Positions 1-8,800 of a stretch of 14,030 bases of DNA are shown here, one piece after another. The DNA comes from JADGQM01 sp964441945 (GTDB lineage Bacteria > Desulfobacterota > Syntrophobacteria > Syntrophobacterales > Syntrophobacteraceae). The notes under the pieces are model-generated. The model saw nothing but the letters and a program-made list of their open reading frames with translations, did no database searches and was not told the DNA's origin. The position numbers were made by a program, and so were the translations under genes. Each line of letters begins with the position of its first letter. The first letter of the stretch is position 1. The DNA lies in contig CAYTWB010000094.1 of NCBI GenBank assembly GCA_964441945.1, forward strand, positions 1-14,030, in the 5' to 3' direction.

Positions 1-22
1 TAGCCGCTTAACAATGTGAGAG

Positions 23-2233
23 ATGGACTCTCAGAGTCAACGTGTAAGAATCTATCGGCGCTATGTTCCTTCCAAGTCCGTGATTCCCATTGGTTCCATC
101 AAAGGGCAAATCGGCCATCTCCTGGCTGCCTCCGGCATAGCCGGCCTGATCAAGAGCCTTCTTTGTGTCTCTCAGGGTCTGCGACCCAAGAGCGTCAACT
201 TTGAAAACCCAAACCCCAGAATGAGGACCGACGTTTCGCCGCTCTATGTCAATCGGAGCAACTCATCATGGCTTCGAGAGGGTACCAAACCCCGCAGGGC
301 CGCTGTCAGTTCGATGGGCTTTGGCGGTACGAATTTCCACGTAATTATTGAAGAGCATAAAGAATACGATAAGGGCAACGGGGCACATCTGATCGTCCGT
401 CTTGGCGGAAAGACCATGAAGGAAGTGGAAGATCGTCTTTCGTCACTTGTCTCCACCCGGGCGGCACCCTCAAGCCTGAACGAGCACCGTCTGATCTATG
501 ACCTGCTGACTGAAACGGAAAAATCCGGAACACAACCCGCCGGCGTATCTTTTCTCGTCAGCACTGCTGAACCGCTTTCACCGCAATTGGCCGTGGCTCG
601 GAAAGCCCTGACAGGCGGCAGCGATCAGATTTCCGGAATACGGGTGTGGAACGGGATCGCACCGGACTCCCCTGCCGAGGAGAAGGTTTGCATCATGTTT
701 CCCGGCCAGGGTTCGGAGTTTGTATCCATGGGGTTGGGCCTTATTGAGTTGTTCCCCGAGTCGCGCCAGGTAATGAGGAAAGCAGACCGGATCGCCATCC
801 GGCGGTGGGGATTCAGCCTCTCAGAGGTAATTAGCGGAAACGTCAGTATCGGCGGTCTGAGTGGTTCTGATCTACTCCATCGGACTGAATACTGCCAGCC
901 GGCTGTTTTCACTATTTCTCTCGCTTGCCATGAGGCCCTGCGTTCCATGGGGTTGAAGCCGTTCAGCGCAATCGGCCATTCGCTGGGAGAATACTCGGCC
1001 CTGGTGGCTGCGGGCGCTATTGACTTCGAGGAAGGTCTGGATGCGGTCATGGAGCGGGGCAAGGTCATGGCAAGGTATGCTGCTCCTGGAATCATGGCTG
1101 CGGTTTTCGCAGAAGTCGGGAAGGTCAAGGAGATTCTGGAGGAACTGGACGGAGTCTACCTGGCCAACTTGAATTCCGAACGACAGCAGATCATCTCCGG
1201 ATCGCACGAGGCTATCGAAAGAGCACGCGAGACGCTAAGGGAAAGGGGTATATCCACGGGCCTTCTGCCGGTTACAGGGGCCTTTCATTCGCCGTTGATG
1301 ACGGAAGCCCAAGCCATATTCAGGCCTACGCTGGAGAAACTGCACTATAAGACGCTGCAATTCTCCGTCTATTCCAATGTGCGAACCCAAACCTACCCAC
1401 CGGACAAAATGAGCTCTTTCGCACCCATGAATCTGCTGGATCAGATTGTGGCCCCGGTGCAGTTCATGGAACAGGTCCATCTTGCCCACAGGGAGGGAGC
1501 CAACCTTTTTCTGGAGGTCGGACCGGGGATGGTTCTATTCAAAATCGTACAGAGCCTGGGCATGAAAGCCCTGGCAACCATCCCCAACGGCCATGATTCC
1601 CTTCCGGCTCTACTGAACGCGATTGTTCTTCTCAACGGCTCCGTCTGTTCTGCAAATCTGATGAAACTCAATCAGAGACTGGCTGCCGGCCTGAAGTGTG
1701 TCGATCTGTCCTCGAAACCCAAAATATGCAATGCAGACGGGGCAGGACGGGGCGTCCAATCCGGACACCAGGCATTCACCCCGGCTGGGCCAGCCGGAAA
1801 TCAAAGAAAGCTGACCCAGAACTACCGGCATCGGGTCCAAGCAATGCCTTCGCCTGAGCAGAGCCAAAGGTTTGCCCAATTGCTCACCCTTATCCAGCAA
1901 GTCGGTGACCCGGTGCTTCTTGGATTGCTCAACTCCCCGAGATTCAACCTCTTCGTCCATAACGAGACGAATATCATCTACGATACGGTCGTCAAAACCA
2001 TATTGCATACGTACAAGGATTACCGAAGAGCACAACCGGTGCCTCCAGCTATCCAGGAGGCGAATGATAGCAGTTCTGAAAAGCCTTCATCGACAGGCAT
2101 TCAATCGCCTGGGAAAACTCCTCAGGATCAGGAGATCCTTGACTTTGAGGAGGTGATCGCTTCTCTGACACCCAGTACCAATGTCGGTTTCCTGCTCAAG
2201 CAGGTAAAGAGCGCCAGAGGGCCTCTGGCTTAA
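23..2233 (+). CDS. KS (C-terminal remnant)-AT polyketide synthase subunit with C-terminal docking-like module
   Basis: This is an iterative type I PKS subunit that selects malonyl units and, if the ketosynthase is complete, condenses them. Residues 1-112 match only the C-terminal end of a KS: GSIKGQIGH carries the conserved Lys27 and His32, and the fold closes with SMGFGGTNFHVIIEE near 97-111. The active-site Cys and the first His (HGTGT) are absent. Residues 113-215 are a KS-AT linker. Residues 220-530 are an acyltransferase with FPGQG, GHSLGEY (nucleophile Ser320), Arg345 in ERGKVM, which binds the malonyl carboxylate in FabD-type ATs, and GAFHSPLM (catalytic His422), so malonyl-CoA is the expected substrate. 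A low-complexity linker follows, then a helical module at 617-668 that recurs in two neighbours. An in-frame TGA at 17-19 directly precedes the first ATG, and no ribosome binding site is evident, so the true N-terminus is broken or lies beyond the window. The TAA at 2231 separates it from the AOS gene in the same frame. Confidence 0.88.
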   Translation: MDSQSQRVRIYRRYVPSKSVIPIGSIKGQIGHLLAASGIAGLIKSLLCVSQGLRPKSVNFENPNPRMRTDVSPLYVNRSNSSWLREGTKPRRAAVSSMGFGGTNFHVIIEEHKEYDKGNGAHLIVRLGGKTMKEVEDRLSSLVSTRAAPSSLNEHRLIYDLLTETEKSGTQPAGVSFLVSTAEPLSPQLAVARKALTGGSDQISGIRVWNGIAPDSPAEEKVCIMFPGQGSEFVSMGLGLIELFPESRQVMRKADRIAIRRWGFSLSEVISGNVSIGGLSGSDLLHRTEYCQPAVFTISLACHEALRSMGLKPFSAIGHSLGEYSALVAAGAIDFEEGLDAVMERGKVMARYAAPGIMAAVFAEVGKVKEILEELDGVYLANLNSERQQIISGSHEAIERARETLRERGISTGLLPVTGAFHSPLMTEAQAIFRPTLEKLHYKTLQFSVYSNVRTQTYPPDKMSSFAPMNLLDQIVAPVQFMEQVHLAHREGANLFLEVGPGMVLFKIVQSLGMKALATIPNGHDSLPALLNAIVLLNGSVCSANLMKLNQRLAAGLKCVDLSSKPKICNADGAGRGVQSGHQAFTPAGPAGNQRKLTQNYRHRVQAMPSPEQSQRFAQLLTLIQQVGDPVLLGLLNSPRFNLFVHNETNIIYDTVVKTILHTYKDYRRAQPVPPAIQEANDSSSEKPSSTGIQSPGKTPQDQEILDFEEVIASLTPSTNVGFLLKQVKSARGPLA
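1871..2026 (+). other. Docking-like helical module, copy 1 (C-terminus of KS-AT)
   Basis: This encodes residues 617-668 of the KS-AT protein. Its core, GDPVLLGLLNSPRF, is followed by a hydrophobic helix ending in HTYKDY. The pattern DP(V/I)(L/V)xxLxxSxxFxxF(L/V) is shared with the N-termini of the ACP protein and the KR-DH-PPTase protein. I know no family name for it. A role in holding subunits together is inference. Confidence 0.6.
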
Positions 2234-2299
2234 AAAGCGACAGTAGCCCGTCAGGCTGTTCAGTTATCCATTCAAGAAAAACGATGGTCCTATAATCGA

Positions 2300-3430
2300 G
2301 TGGTCCAGGGCGGGCATGGCCCAACAGCCGACGTTGTCGATATGGATAGCGGCATTAAGCGGCATAGCGACATTTGGATAACAAATCACTACTTGGGCAT
2401 GAATAGACACCCTTCTGTGATGGAGGCCAGCGCACAAGCGGCTCTTAAATATGGCACAGGATGCGGCACCTCGGCAGTCGCCGGTGGAGTGATCGACATC
2501 CATCATGATCTTACCAGACAATTGGCAGATCTGCTGTGCAAAGAGCAGGCAATCTTGTTCCCCACTGGTTTCACTGCTAATTTCGGCTTTTTGAGTTCTG
2601 TCATCTCTAAGCACGACCTTATCATCTTTGACGAGGAATGCCATAACAGCATCATCGAGGCGATTTTGCATAGCGGCGCGACATACCATATGTTCAGGCA
2701 TAATGATGTCGAGCATTTGAAATCCAAACTTGCCGAAGCATCGAGAGAGAATTCCTGGCCCAACATCTTCGTAATCATCGAAACAGTCTATTCGCTAAGC
2801 GGTGAAGAATCTCCAGTGCAGGAAATCTGCGCTCTCAAAAAGGAATACGATTTCTTTTTGTTCGTTGATGAGGCACATTCCTTCGGTTTCTATGGGGACA
2901 ACGGTGCCGGGCTGTGCGCCCAACAGGGTGTCCTGGACAAGGTCGACTTCCATATGTCCACTCTTTCCAAGGCTACCGCTTCTTTAGGAGGCTTTGTCGC
3001 GTGCGATGCTTCCTACTTTGAATTTGTCCGGATTACTGCCAGGGCCTACATATTTCAAGCCACGATGACGCCGCCTGACGCAGCTGCGGCCCTAACCAGC
3101 CTGCGCCTGCTGAGCAGCGATTCCAGCTTCAGGGAAAGGCTTTGGGCCAATAACGCCTATTTTCGAAAACGCCTGGTTGAAAATGGGTTTGATTTGGGAA
3201 GAAGCGTCAGCCCTATCGTGCCCATTTACGTGTCCGATTACGATAAACTGACTTTCCTTAGCACCCTGCTTTTCCATGACGGCGTTTACAGCACGGTGAT
3301 CGGGTTCCCGGGGGTACCGGTGGATCAAGGCCGGCTGAGATTCATCGTAACGGCCAACCATGACACCGAAGGGATCGACCGTACGGTGGCCAAGCTGACG
3401 AAGCATGCCAGAGACTTAGGAATAATCTAG
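2300..3430 (+). CDS. PLP-dependent alpha-oxoamine synthase (AONS/CqsA/SPT-like), probable chain-releasing enzyme
   Basis: This is a fold-type I PLP enzyme of the alpha-oxoamine synthase family (BioF, KBL, ALAS, serine palmitoyltransferase, CqsA). Members join an acyl thioester to an amino acid with loss of CO2, giving an alpha-amino ketone. Visible signatures are NHYLGMNRHP near 29-38, YGTGCGTSAVAGG with a following His68/His69, DEECHNS with the His115 that stacks on PLP, VDEAHSFG with Asp190 and His193, STLSKATASLGG with the PLP-binding Lys224, and GRLRF with the carboxylate-binding Arg347 near the end. Its place between KS-AT and ACP suggests it offloads the ACP-bound polyketide. The start is poorly defined: GTG at 2300 is the only usual start codon after the upstream TAA, it has no convincing ribosome binding site, and family-like sequence (KRWSYNRVVQGG) begins before it. 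The protein is about 376 residues, slightly short at the N-terminus for the family. The amino acid used cannot be read from sequence. Confidence 0.9.
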   Translation: MVQGGHGPTADVVDMDSGIKRHSDIWITNHYLGMNRHPSVMEASAQAALKYGTGCGTSAVAGGVIDIHHDLTRQLADLLCKEQAILFPTGFTANFGFLSSVISKHDLIIFDEECHNSIIEAILHSGATYHMFRHNDVEHLKSKLAEASRENSWPNIFVIIETVYSLSGEESPVQEICALKKEYDFFLFVDEAHSFGFYGDNGAGLCAQQGVLDKVDFHMSTLSKATASLGGFVACDASYFEFVRITARAYIFQATMTPPDAAAALTSLRLLSSDSSFRERLWANNAYFRKRLVENGFDLGRSVSPIVPIYVSDYDKLTFLSTLLFHDGVYSTVIGFPGVPVDQGRLRFIVTANHDTEGIDRTVAKLTKHARDLGII

Positions 3431-3444
3431 GAAAGGGACCTCCC

Positions 3445-4125
3445 ATGAACAAAGAAGCACGCTATTTCACTCTTCAAGAATTGATCACCAGCATCAATGA
3501 CCCTATTTTGGACTCCCTTCTCTACTCTCCTGAATTCCAGGAATTCTTGATCAGTCAAGGACCTGGCCTTTCAGCCTTGATTCGTCAATCCGTACTGGAT
3601 CTTTTCAGAATACACTCACAGGAAAACGGGGCTGCGAGACAGCAGTCGTTCCCATGCAACTGCGTGCCGGAAGTCAGAGTCGCCGCGTCTCATTCAACTG
3701 TTCAGTTGTCTTCTGCTCACCAGTCAATGCAAGCATTGCGCGCCGGCACAGCACCCATGAGCGGCAAGGCGACGGCTTTCAGAAACAAGGTCGAGCCACC
3801 TGGAAGAACAGGCGCCAGTTTGCTTTCCGCCGCCCAACCGCCGCTCGAACCCTCACCGGAGCCGGCTTTGGCTTCCAATTCACCCGAGTTCATCAAACAG
3901 ACCATCATCGATTTGATCGAAGAGGCTACCGGATATCCGAGAGACATGATCGGGACTGACAAAAGCCTCGAGCGCGACCTTCGGATTGACTCGATAAAGA
4001 GAAACGAGATGCTGCTGGTTCTGCAAAAGAAACTCGGATTGCAGCCCATCAACGATGACTCCTTCTGGCAGGATGAGTCTGTTGACTCCTTGACCCGGAA
4101 GCTGCTCGCTCTATCCGGTAGATGA
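3445..4125 (+). CDS. Stand-alone acyl carrier protein with N-terminal docking-like module
   Basis: This is a carrier protein that holds the growing chain on a phosphopantetheine arm. Residues 8-58 are the second copy of the DP..L..SP.F..FL module. Residues 60-145 are a Pro/Ser/Ala-rich flexible linker. Residues 146-224 are an ACP domain whose LRIDSIKR motif places the phosphopantetheine on Ser183 (codon 3991-3993). The (L)xIDSIKR form is characteristic of PUFA-synthase-type ACPs. Only one ACP is present, whereas PUFA synthases usually have tandem arrays and enediyne PKSs have one. A good ribosome binding site, GGAAAGGG at 3430-3437, sits 7 bases before the ATG and overlaps the AOS stop codon, so the two genes are probably co-translated. 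The PPTase domain at the end of the KR-DH protein is the likely activating enzyme. Confidence 0.9.
   Translation: MNKEARYFTLQELITSINDPILDSLLYSPEFQEFLISQGPGLSALIRQSVLDLFRIHSQENGAARQQSFPCNCVPEVRVAASHSTVQLSSAHQSMQALRAGTAPMSGKATAFRNKVEPPGRTGASLLSAAQPPLEPSPEPALASNSPEFIKQTIIDLIEEATGYPRDMIGTDKSLERDLRIDSIKRNEMLLVLQKKLGLQPINDDSFWQDESVDSLTRKLLALSGR
3466..3618 (+). other. Docking-like helical module, copy 2 (N-terminus of ACP protein)
   Basis: This encodes residues 8-58 of the ACP protein. Its core, NDPILDSLLYSPEFQEFL, matches copies 1 and 3 at the DP, the hydrophobic pair, the Ser and the two Phe positions. A second predicted helix follows (LSALIRQSVLDLF). It is joined to the ACP by a flexible linker, as expected of a tethering element. 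The function is inferred. Confidence 0.6.
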
Positions 4126-4168
4126 GGTAGGTACCACGCCGCGAAATAAAGGGATCCTAACCCTGGCC

Positions 4169-4241
4169 GTCATTCCGGCATGCTGTTGGCCGGAATCCAG
4201 AATTGCTTCCTGGATACCGGCCTGAAACCTGCCGGTATGAC
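4169..4241. repeat. Palindromic REP/MITE-like element
   Basis: The outer arms GTCATTCCGG and CCGGTATGAC pair with one mismatch. The inner arms GGCCGGAATCCAG (4188-4200) and CTGGATACCGGCC (4210-4222) also pair with one mismatch, giving a double-hairpin or cruciform. Elements of the form GTCATTCC-GGAATGAC are commonly dispersed in many copies in proteobacterial genomes. Copy number here cannot be seen from one window. Confidence 0.75.
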
Positions 4242-4314
4242 GAACGGGAATTCGGACACTTATTGGTGCAGAGCTGTAATAAGGTCAGCCCTGTCATAAC
4301 TGAGTGCCCATAAT

Positions 4315-4369
4315 CTGTGGCATGGGCGTCCCGCCCATGGTTACCACGGGCTGGAAGCCCGTGCCACAG
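4315..4369. repeat. Second palindromic repeat (two nested GC-rich hairpins)
   Basis: The outer arms CTGTGGCA (4315-4322) and TGCCACAG (4362-4369) pair perfectly. Inside are two separate hairpins: CATGGGCG/CGCCCATG (4321-4339) and CACGGGC/GCCCGTG (4345-4363). This cloverleaf-like layout resembles dispersed repeats with GGGCGTCCCGCCC and GGGCTGGAAGCCC cores. It is not a tRNA: no anticodon arm or T-arm consensus is present. Confidence 0.7.
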
Positions 4370-4445
4370 GATCAGCAACGTGGTCACTTTGTAGTGGGCA
4401 GATGTACTGAGCTGCACCCCAAAAGAGGACCTTTCATCGGGCATC

Positions 4446-5813
4446 ATGTCTATGAGTAGCCACCAATACCAGGCCTTTGTCTTTTCAGCCGCAACCAGGG
4501 ATGACCTCATCCGCAAGGTTGATACGCTGCTGAATCTGGCGGATGCGGAGAATGAGTTTCGAAGCGCGTTGCATACGGCCTCGAAATTTGGTCCCCGAGG
4601 GTGTGCTGGAGCGGGATTTGTGCTGAAACCGGGCGACAATCCGGCTGCCTATTTGCATGAAATGCTTGCTGCTCTCCGCAACGGGCAACCGTCGGGAAGC
4701 GTGGTGCTCGGAGTCACTCGGCCGGAAGCTTCTCACAAGAACGTATGCATTCTGTTTCCAGGTTTGGGAGTTCAGTATCCGGGGATGGGACTCTCTTTGA
4801 AGAAGTGTTTCACGCCGGCCCAAAGGATATTTGCCAGGGCGGACCTGGTGGGTCAAAGGACATTCGGAGCCAAGATCAGTGATTTGATTGACAGAAGGAT
4901 CAGCCGAAATGGTTTGGCTCCTGAAGCTACCTTGACCCTCAGCCAGTTCTCCAACCCGGCTATTCTGACCGTATCGCTGGCTCTTCTGGAAATCCTCCGA
5001 TCGGTCGGTCTGAAGCCGAATTGCACTATCGGCGCATCCTTGGGTGAGTATGGCTCCCTGGTTTCTGCCGGAGTCCTCTCCTTCGAAGACGCAGTCGAAC
5101 TGGTCTATGAGTTTGGTCGGCTGGCCGTGGAAACGACTTTGGCCAGCAAAATGGCTGCGGTTCTTGCCGATCAGGAGACGGTGGAAGGGGTCCTGGCGGG
5201 CGTAAAGGATCCTGTTGAAATCGCGAATTACAATTCGCAAGGCCAATTCGTGATTACCGGAACGAAGCGCGGAGTCGAACAGGCCGTATTGGATTTCAAC
5301 GCCAAAGGCATCGTAGCCGTACCGTTGCGTATCAGCGTGGGGTATCACTGTCATCTGGTCAATACCTGTAACAGACAATTTCTCCCTTATCTCGACAGGG
5401 CATCATGGCGAACACCTCTTCTTGATGTCTATTCGACTGTTGGAGAATCAGGGCTATTCCCGAAGAAGAACAGCATAAATTTTGCCAGGACTGCTATGAG
5501 GAATATGCTCGTCGAGAAAGTACACTTTCAAAAACAAGTAGAGGCTGTACAGAAAACGGGGCAAACCGTCTTCATCGATCTCAGTCCGACTTCCGTGATG
5601 GCGGACCTGGTTCATGACCTGGGAGGAGAAGCGTATGGCCTGCTCCGCCCCAGTGATGATGAGCTGCTCTATTTCATGCGATCAGTCCTCTGTTTGTCCA
5701 TGGTATTGCCGGAGATTGACGCCACCATATTGAACGACATTCGGATTGATGATCAGGATGGATTCGACAAGCAGAGAACCTATGATGGATACCCATTCCA
5801 GTTGCAGGCATGA
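4446..5813 (+). CDS. Atypical stand-alone acyltransferase (AT2)
   Basis: This is an acyltransferase of the FabD/PKS-AT fold, preceded by about 95 residues resembling a KS-AT linker, so it probably derives from a larger KS-AT or PfaB-like protein. The catalytic pair is kept: Ser198 in GASLGEY and His301 in VGYHCHLV. Other key positions differ from AT1: FPGLG replaces FPGQG (Leu107), Ala197 replaces His in GHSLG, and Phe223 stands where malonyl-specific ATs have the Arg that binds the free carboxylate (YEFGRL against AT1's MERGKV). It is therefore unlikely to use malonyl-CoA. A starter acyl transferase, an acyl-ACP transferase or an editing hydrolase are possible roles. The C-terminal 60 residues have no recognised domain. 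The start is ATG 4446 (ATG 4452 is an alternative), both with weak ribosome binding sites. Its 3' end overlaps the next gene. Confidence 0.85.
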   Translation: MSMSSHQYQAFVFSAATRDDLIRKVDTLLNLADAENEFRSALHTASKFGPRGCAGAGFVLKPGDNPAAYLHEMLAALRNGQPSGSVVLGVTRPEASHKNVCILFPGLGVQYPGMGLSLKKCFTPAQRIFARADLVGQRTFGAKISDLIDRRISRNGLAPEATLTLSQFSNPAILTVSLALLEILRSVGLKPNCTIGASLGEYGSLVSAGVLSFEDAVELVYEFGRLAVETTLASKMAAVLADQETVEGVLAGVKDPVEIANYNSQGQFVITGTKRGVEQAVLDFNAKGIVAVPLRISVGYHCHLVNTCNRQFLPYLDRASWRTPLLDVYSTVGESGLFPKKNSINFARTAMRNMLVEKVHFQKQVEAVQKTGQTVFIDLSPTSVMADLVHDLGGEAYGLLRPSDDELLYFMRSVLCLSMVLPEIDATILNDIRIDDQDGFDKQRTYDGYPFQLQA

Positions 5814-8800
5814 TTGGGTTGGATCGTTCTTCCAATTGGCGAAAGTAGACAATGATCCGGTTGTCGAAGCCCTTGGGTACGATTCGAATTTTGTGTCTTT
5901 TCTGACTGCTTCCGGCTTCTCCTTGAACCAGCTCACAGCCGGCTGGATCATTGCAGCCTATTCTGAATGGAAGAAAGAGAGATGGCTGTCTCCAGAGACC
6001 CGGCATGCCCTGCCGGCGGTCATGACTGAAGCTCACCCCGCCACGCCTGCACTCAGTGAACCGACGGATATCACAGCCAGGTTCTTCTCAACCCATCTGA
6101 TGATCTTGCCTCCTATCGGGCAGCACTCCATAGATGGGTATGCCGACCGAAAAGTGGTTCTTGCCTATTCCGGCAGCCGGCATGCTCTTGCGCTGCAAAC
6201 CAAAGACTACCTGGAAGCTCACCACATAGAGGCGCTTTTTGTCGAACTGGAGAGCAAGACTCCTGCCGAGTTTCGCTCATATCTGGAATCCGCTTTGGGG
6301 GGCGTAGAGGACGTCATTGGAGTCATTGTCTTCCCCCATGCATCCACCGCGGCCATGATTGACAGCCCCCCTGCATATTCCGCTCAGGTACGGGACAGCC
6401 TGGGCCGCCTGCTGCTGCTTTTCCAGGCCCTGACGCCCAGGCTGAACACCTTGATCGGTAAGATGCCTTTGCCTTTCTGCGGCGCAGTCACATTCAATGC
6501 TATCAAGAACGGAAATGATCTTGATCCCTTCCATGCCGCTATCTGCTCTTTTTGGGAAACACTGAAAGCCCCGTTGAAGAATCATCCTGTCATCAAGGTC
6601 ATTGATTTTGATTGCGACAAGAGCTTCTCGCCTCCAACAATCCTTTCCGAATTAATAATCAACGACCGCCAAGGTACGGTTGCAGTTCGAAACGGGCGCC
6701 GCCTCGCCCCGATCTTATGCCCGTCCGGCAACGGTAAAGATGCACGAGAAACCGTAAGCCCTTTGAGCGCCGATTCGGTGGTGCTGGCCATCGGGGGTGG
6801 CACCGGCATCACCGCCAGGTGCCTGGAAAGCCTGGTGCTGGAAGCAGGGCCTCTCGACATAATCATGTCCGGCCGCACCACTCCACACTTAAGCCCTTTT
6901 TGGGAGGATATTTTCCAGGAAAGTGAGAGCGATAGAAAAGATGACCTACTCAGGACCGCCCTATCGAAGATGAAAGCCTATGGGGCTCAAATTGATCCCG
7001 GTCGTGTTCACGCAGACCTGGACCGTTTTCTCCGCTCTCGTGAAGTATACGGCACCATAGAGAAATTGAGAGCCATGGGCTGCAGGGTTGAATACCGGCC
7101 GGCCGATGTTGGAAACGGCATTTCCTTAAGAAACCTGATCGACCAGATTCTATACTCTCACCGCAAGATCGACCTGTTGATCTATTCAGCCGGAGTGGAC
7201 CGAAGCCAGAGCTTTATGAACAAGGACATCGAGTCTTTCAATACCGTTCTTCATCCCAAGGTTTCAGGAGCGGCAAATCTTTTGTCATTGACCGCCGAGG
7301 TAGAGGCCATCAAGCACATTGTCCTTTTTTCCTCGGCCTATACCTGGTTTGGTTTTGAAGGCTCCGTTGATTACGTGGCCGGCAACAGATTCCTGGCCGC
7401 TTTGGGGCAGTATTGGGACCTCAGAGCAAAGACTTCAAAGATCAGGGCGGTCCACTGGGGTCCATGGGCGGAAGTCGGCCTGGCCGCCTCTGATCGCCTG
7501 GCAGAATATTTCAAGAATCTGGGGATGAAGGCAATAGCTCCGGAGACCGGAGCAAAGCTGTTCAGCGAATTTGTCTCCTACCACTCAGGCGATGTGACAA
7601 TCCTCGATGTTTCTGCTCAGCTCCATCATATTTCCGACATGGTGGCGGATAGTCAGGACGTACTTGAAGCGAACCGGCGACTGAACGAGAACAAAGCCCG
7701 CTTTCCGCTCCTGGACAGAATCACCTCCCTTGAACCTGATCGCTGTCTTAAAGCCGTCAAGAGGTTTTCTCTGAGCCACGACTACTACCTGATGGATCAC
7801 GTGATCGACGGCTCACCTCTAGTCCCGGGCGTCTTCGGGATGGAACTGATGGCCGAAGCAGCGAATTTCCTATTCCCGGACCTGGTGGTTACGACCCTCA
7901 AAGAAGTCTTCTTCAAAACACCCATCAAATGCCATGACGACGTTCCTTCAATGGTTGAAGTGGAGGCAATATCAGTCAATACAAGCGGTGCCGGCAAAAC
8001 CCTGCACGTCACGGTCAAAGAGCTCATTCCGAAAAGCTCCGGCGGGTTTCATTTGTCTCGTGATCCTTCTTATGAATGTGACATTGTTCTGGGCGAATCC
8101 AGGGCCGTCAAAAAGTATCTGGAGGATCAGAAAGAAACGGGTCTGACAGTTGAAATACAAACGAGCAAGATACTGGAGTTATGCGCATCGGAAGGATATC
8201 ATTTTGGACAGATCATGACCGGTCAAAGTGATACTATGTCGTTCAGTCAAGGGACTGCTGTATCACGTTTCACATTGAGTGACTCCCGTGCCCTCAGCTA
8301 TCCGTCGCCCTGTGAATTCATCACTTGCCCTCAGGCATTCGATGTAGGATTGCAGTGTCAGCTGCGCCGCTCCATATTGCAGGACGATCAAAGACAGCTG
8401 CCGTATCATATTCCTTTCGTGAAACTGTATGATTGGAGCAAGAATCCAGGCCTTCTGTCGGTCAGAGTCAGGCGTCTTTCAGTAGATCAGCAAGGAAAAC
8501 AGGTCTATTTTTCCGTGCATGTTCTCGAAGAGGATGGCCGTCTTCTGGCTGAATCTGAAGTTTGGGGCTACACAATCAGTCAGGCAAAAACAAACCCATG
8601 GCTGTTATTGGACTCTGATGTTTCACAGACCGGCAAAATCCAAGATGACTTGACCTTCTCAATTCAATCACCAACAGTCGAGGAACTCGACACGGCCGTG
8701 GTTGATCTGCCCAAGCAGTGGTGTCTGGGCCTTCCTGAAAACCTTGGCCGGGAAAAGATTCATGATTTCATTGCCGCTCGCCAGGCCCTTTGGAATCTCC

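Larger units (their letters stand above)
4126..4445 (+). other. 320-base non-coding gap inside the PKS operon
   Basis: No plausible gene is seen here. The stretch contains two different palindromic repeat elements (4169-4241 and 4315-4369) and short outer inverted arms (4265-4271 with 4412-4418; 4305-4310 with 4395-4400). No clear sigma-70 promoter could be picked out. GAGGA at 4425-4429 is about 16 bases before the next ATG, too far for an ideal ribosome binding site. The palindromes could give stable RNA structures that alter relative expression of the flanking genes. Confidence 0.7.

Noticed and set aside
16..204. A short + frame at the left edge as the real KS continuation
   Set aside because: Its translation loses the GSIKGQIGH motif that the neighbouring frame keeps, and it also begins just after a stop. 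It could only matter as evidence of a frameshift.
4315..4369. A tRNA or other cloverleaf RNA gene
   Set aside because: The nested hairpins superficially suggest a cloverleaf, but there is no anticodon loop, T-loop consensus or 3' acceptor pattern.
4485..5378. A 297-residue reverse-strand open frame
   Set aside because: It lies wholly opposite the AT2 gene, whose catalytic motifs are clear on the + strand. Its translation shows no recognisable domain.
4446..5813. AT2 as a decayed pseudogene
   Set aside because: The frame is intact over 455 codons and the catalytic Ser and His are kept, so specialised function is more likely than decay.
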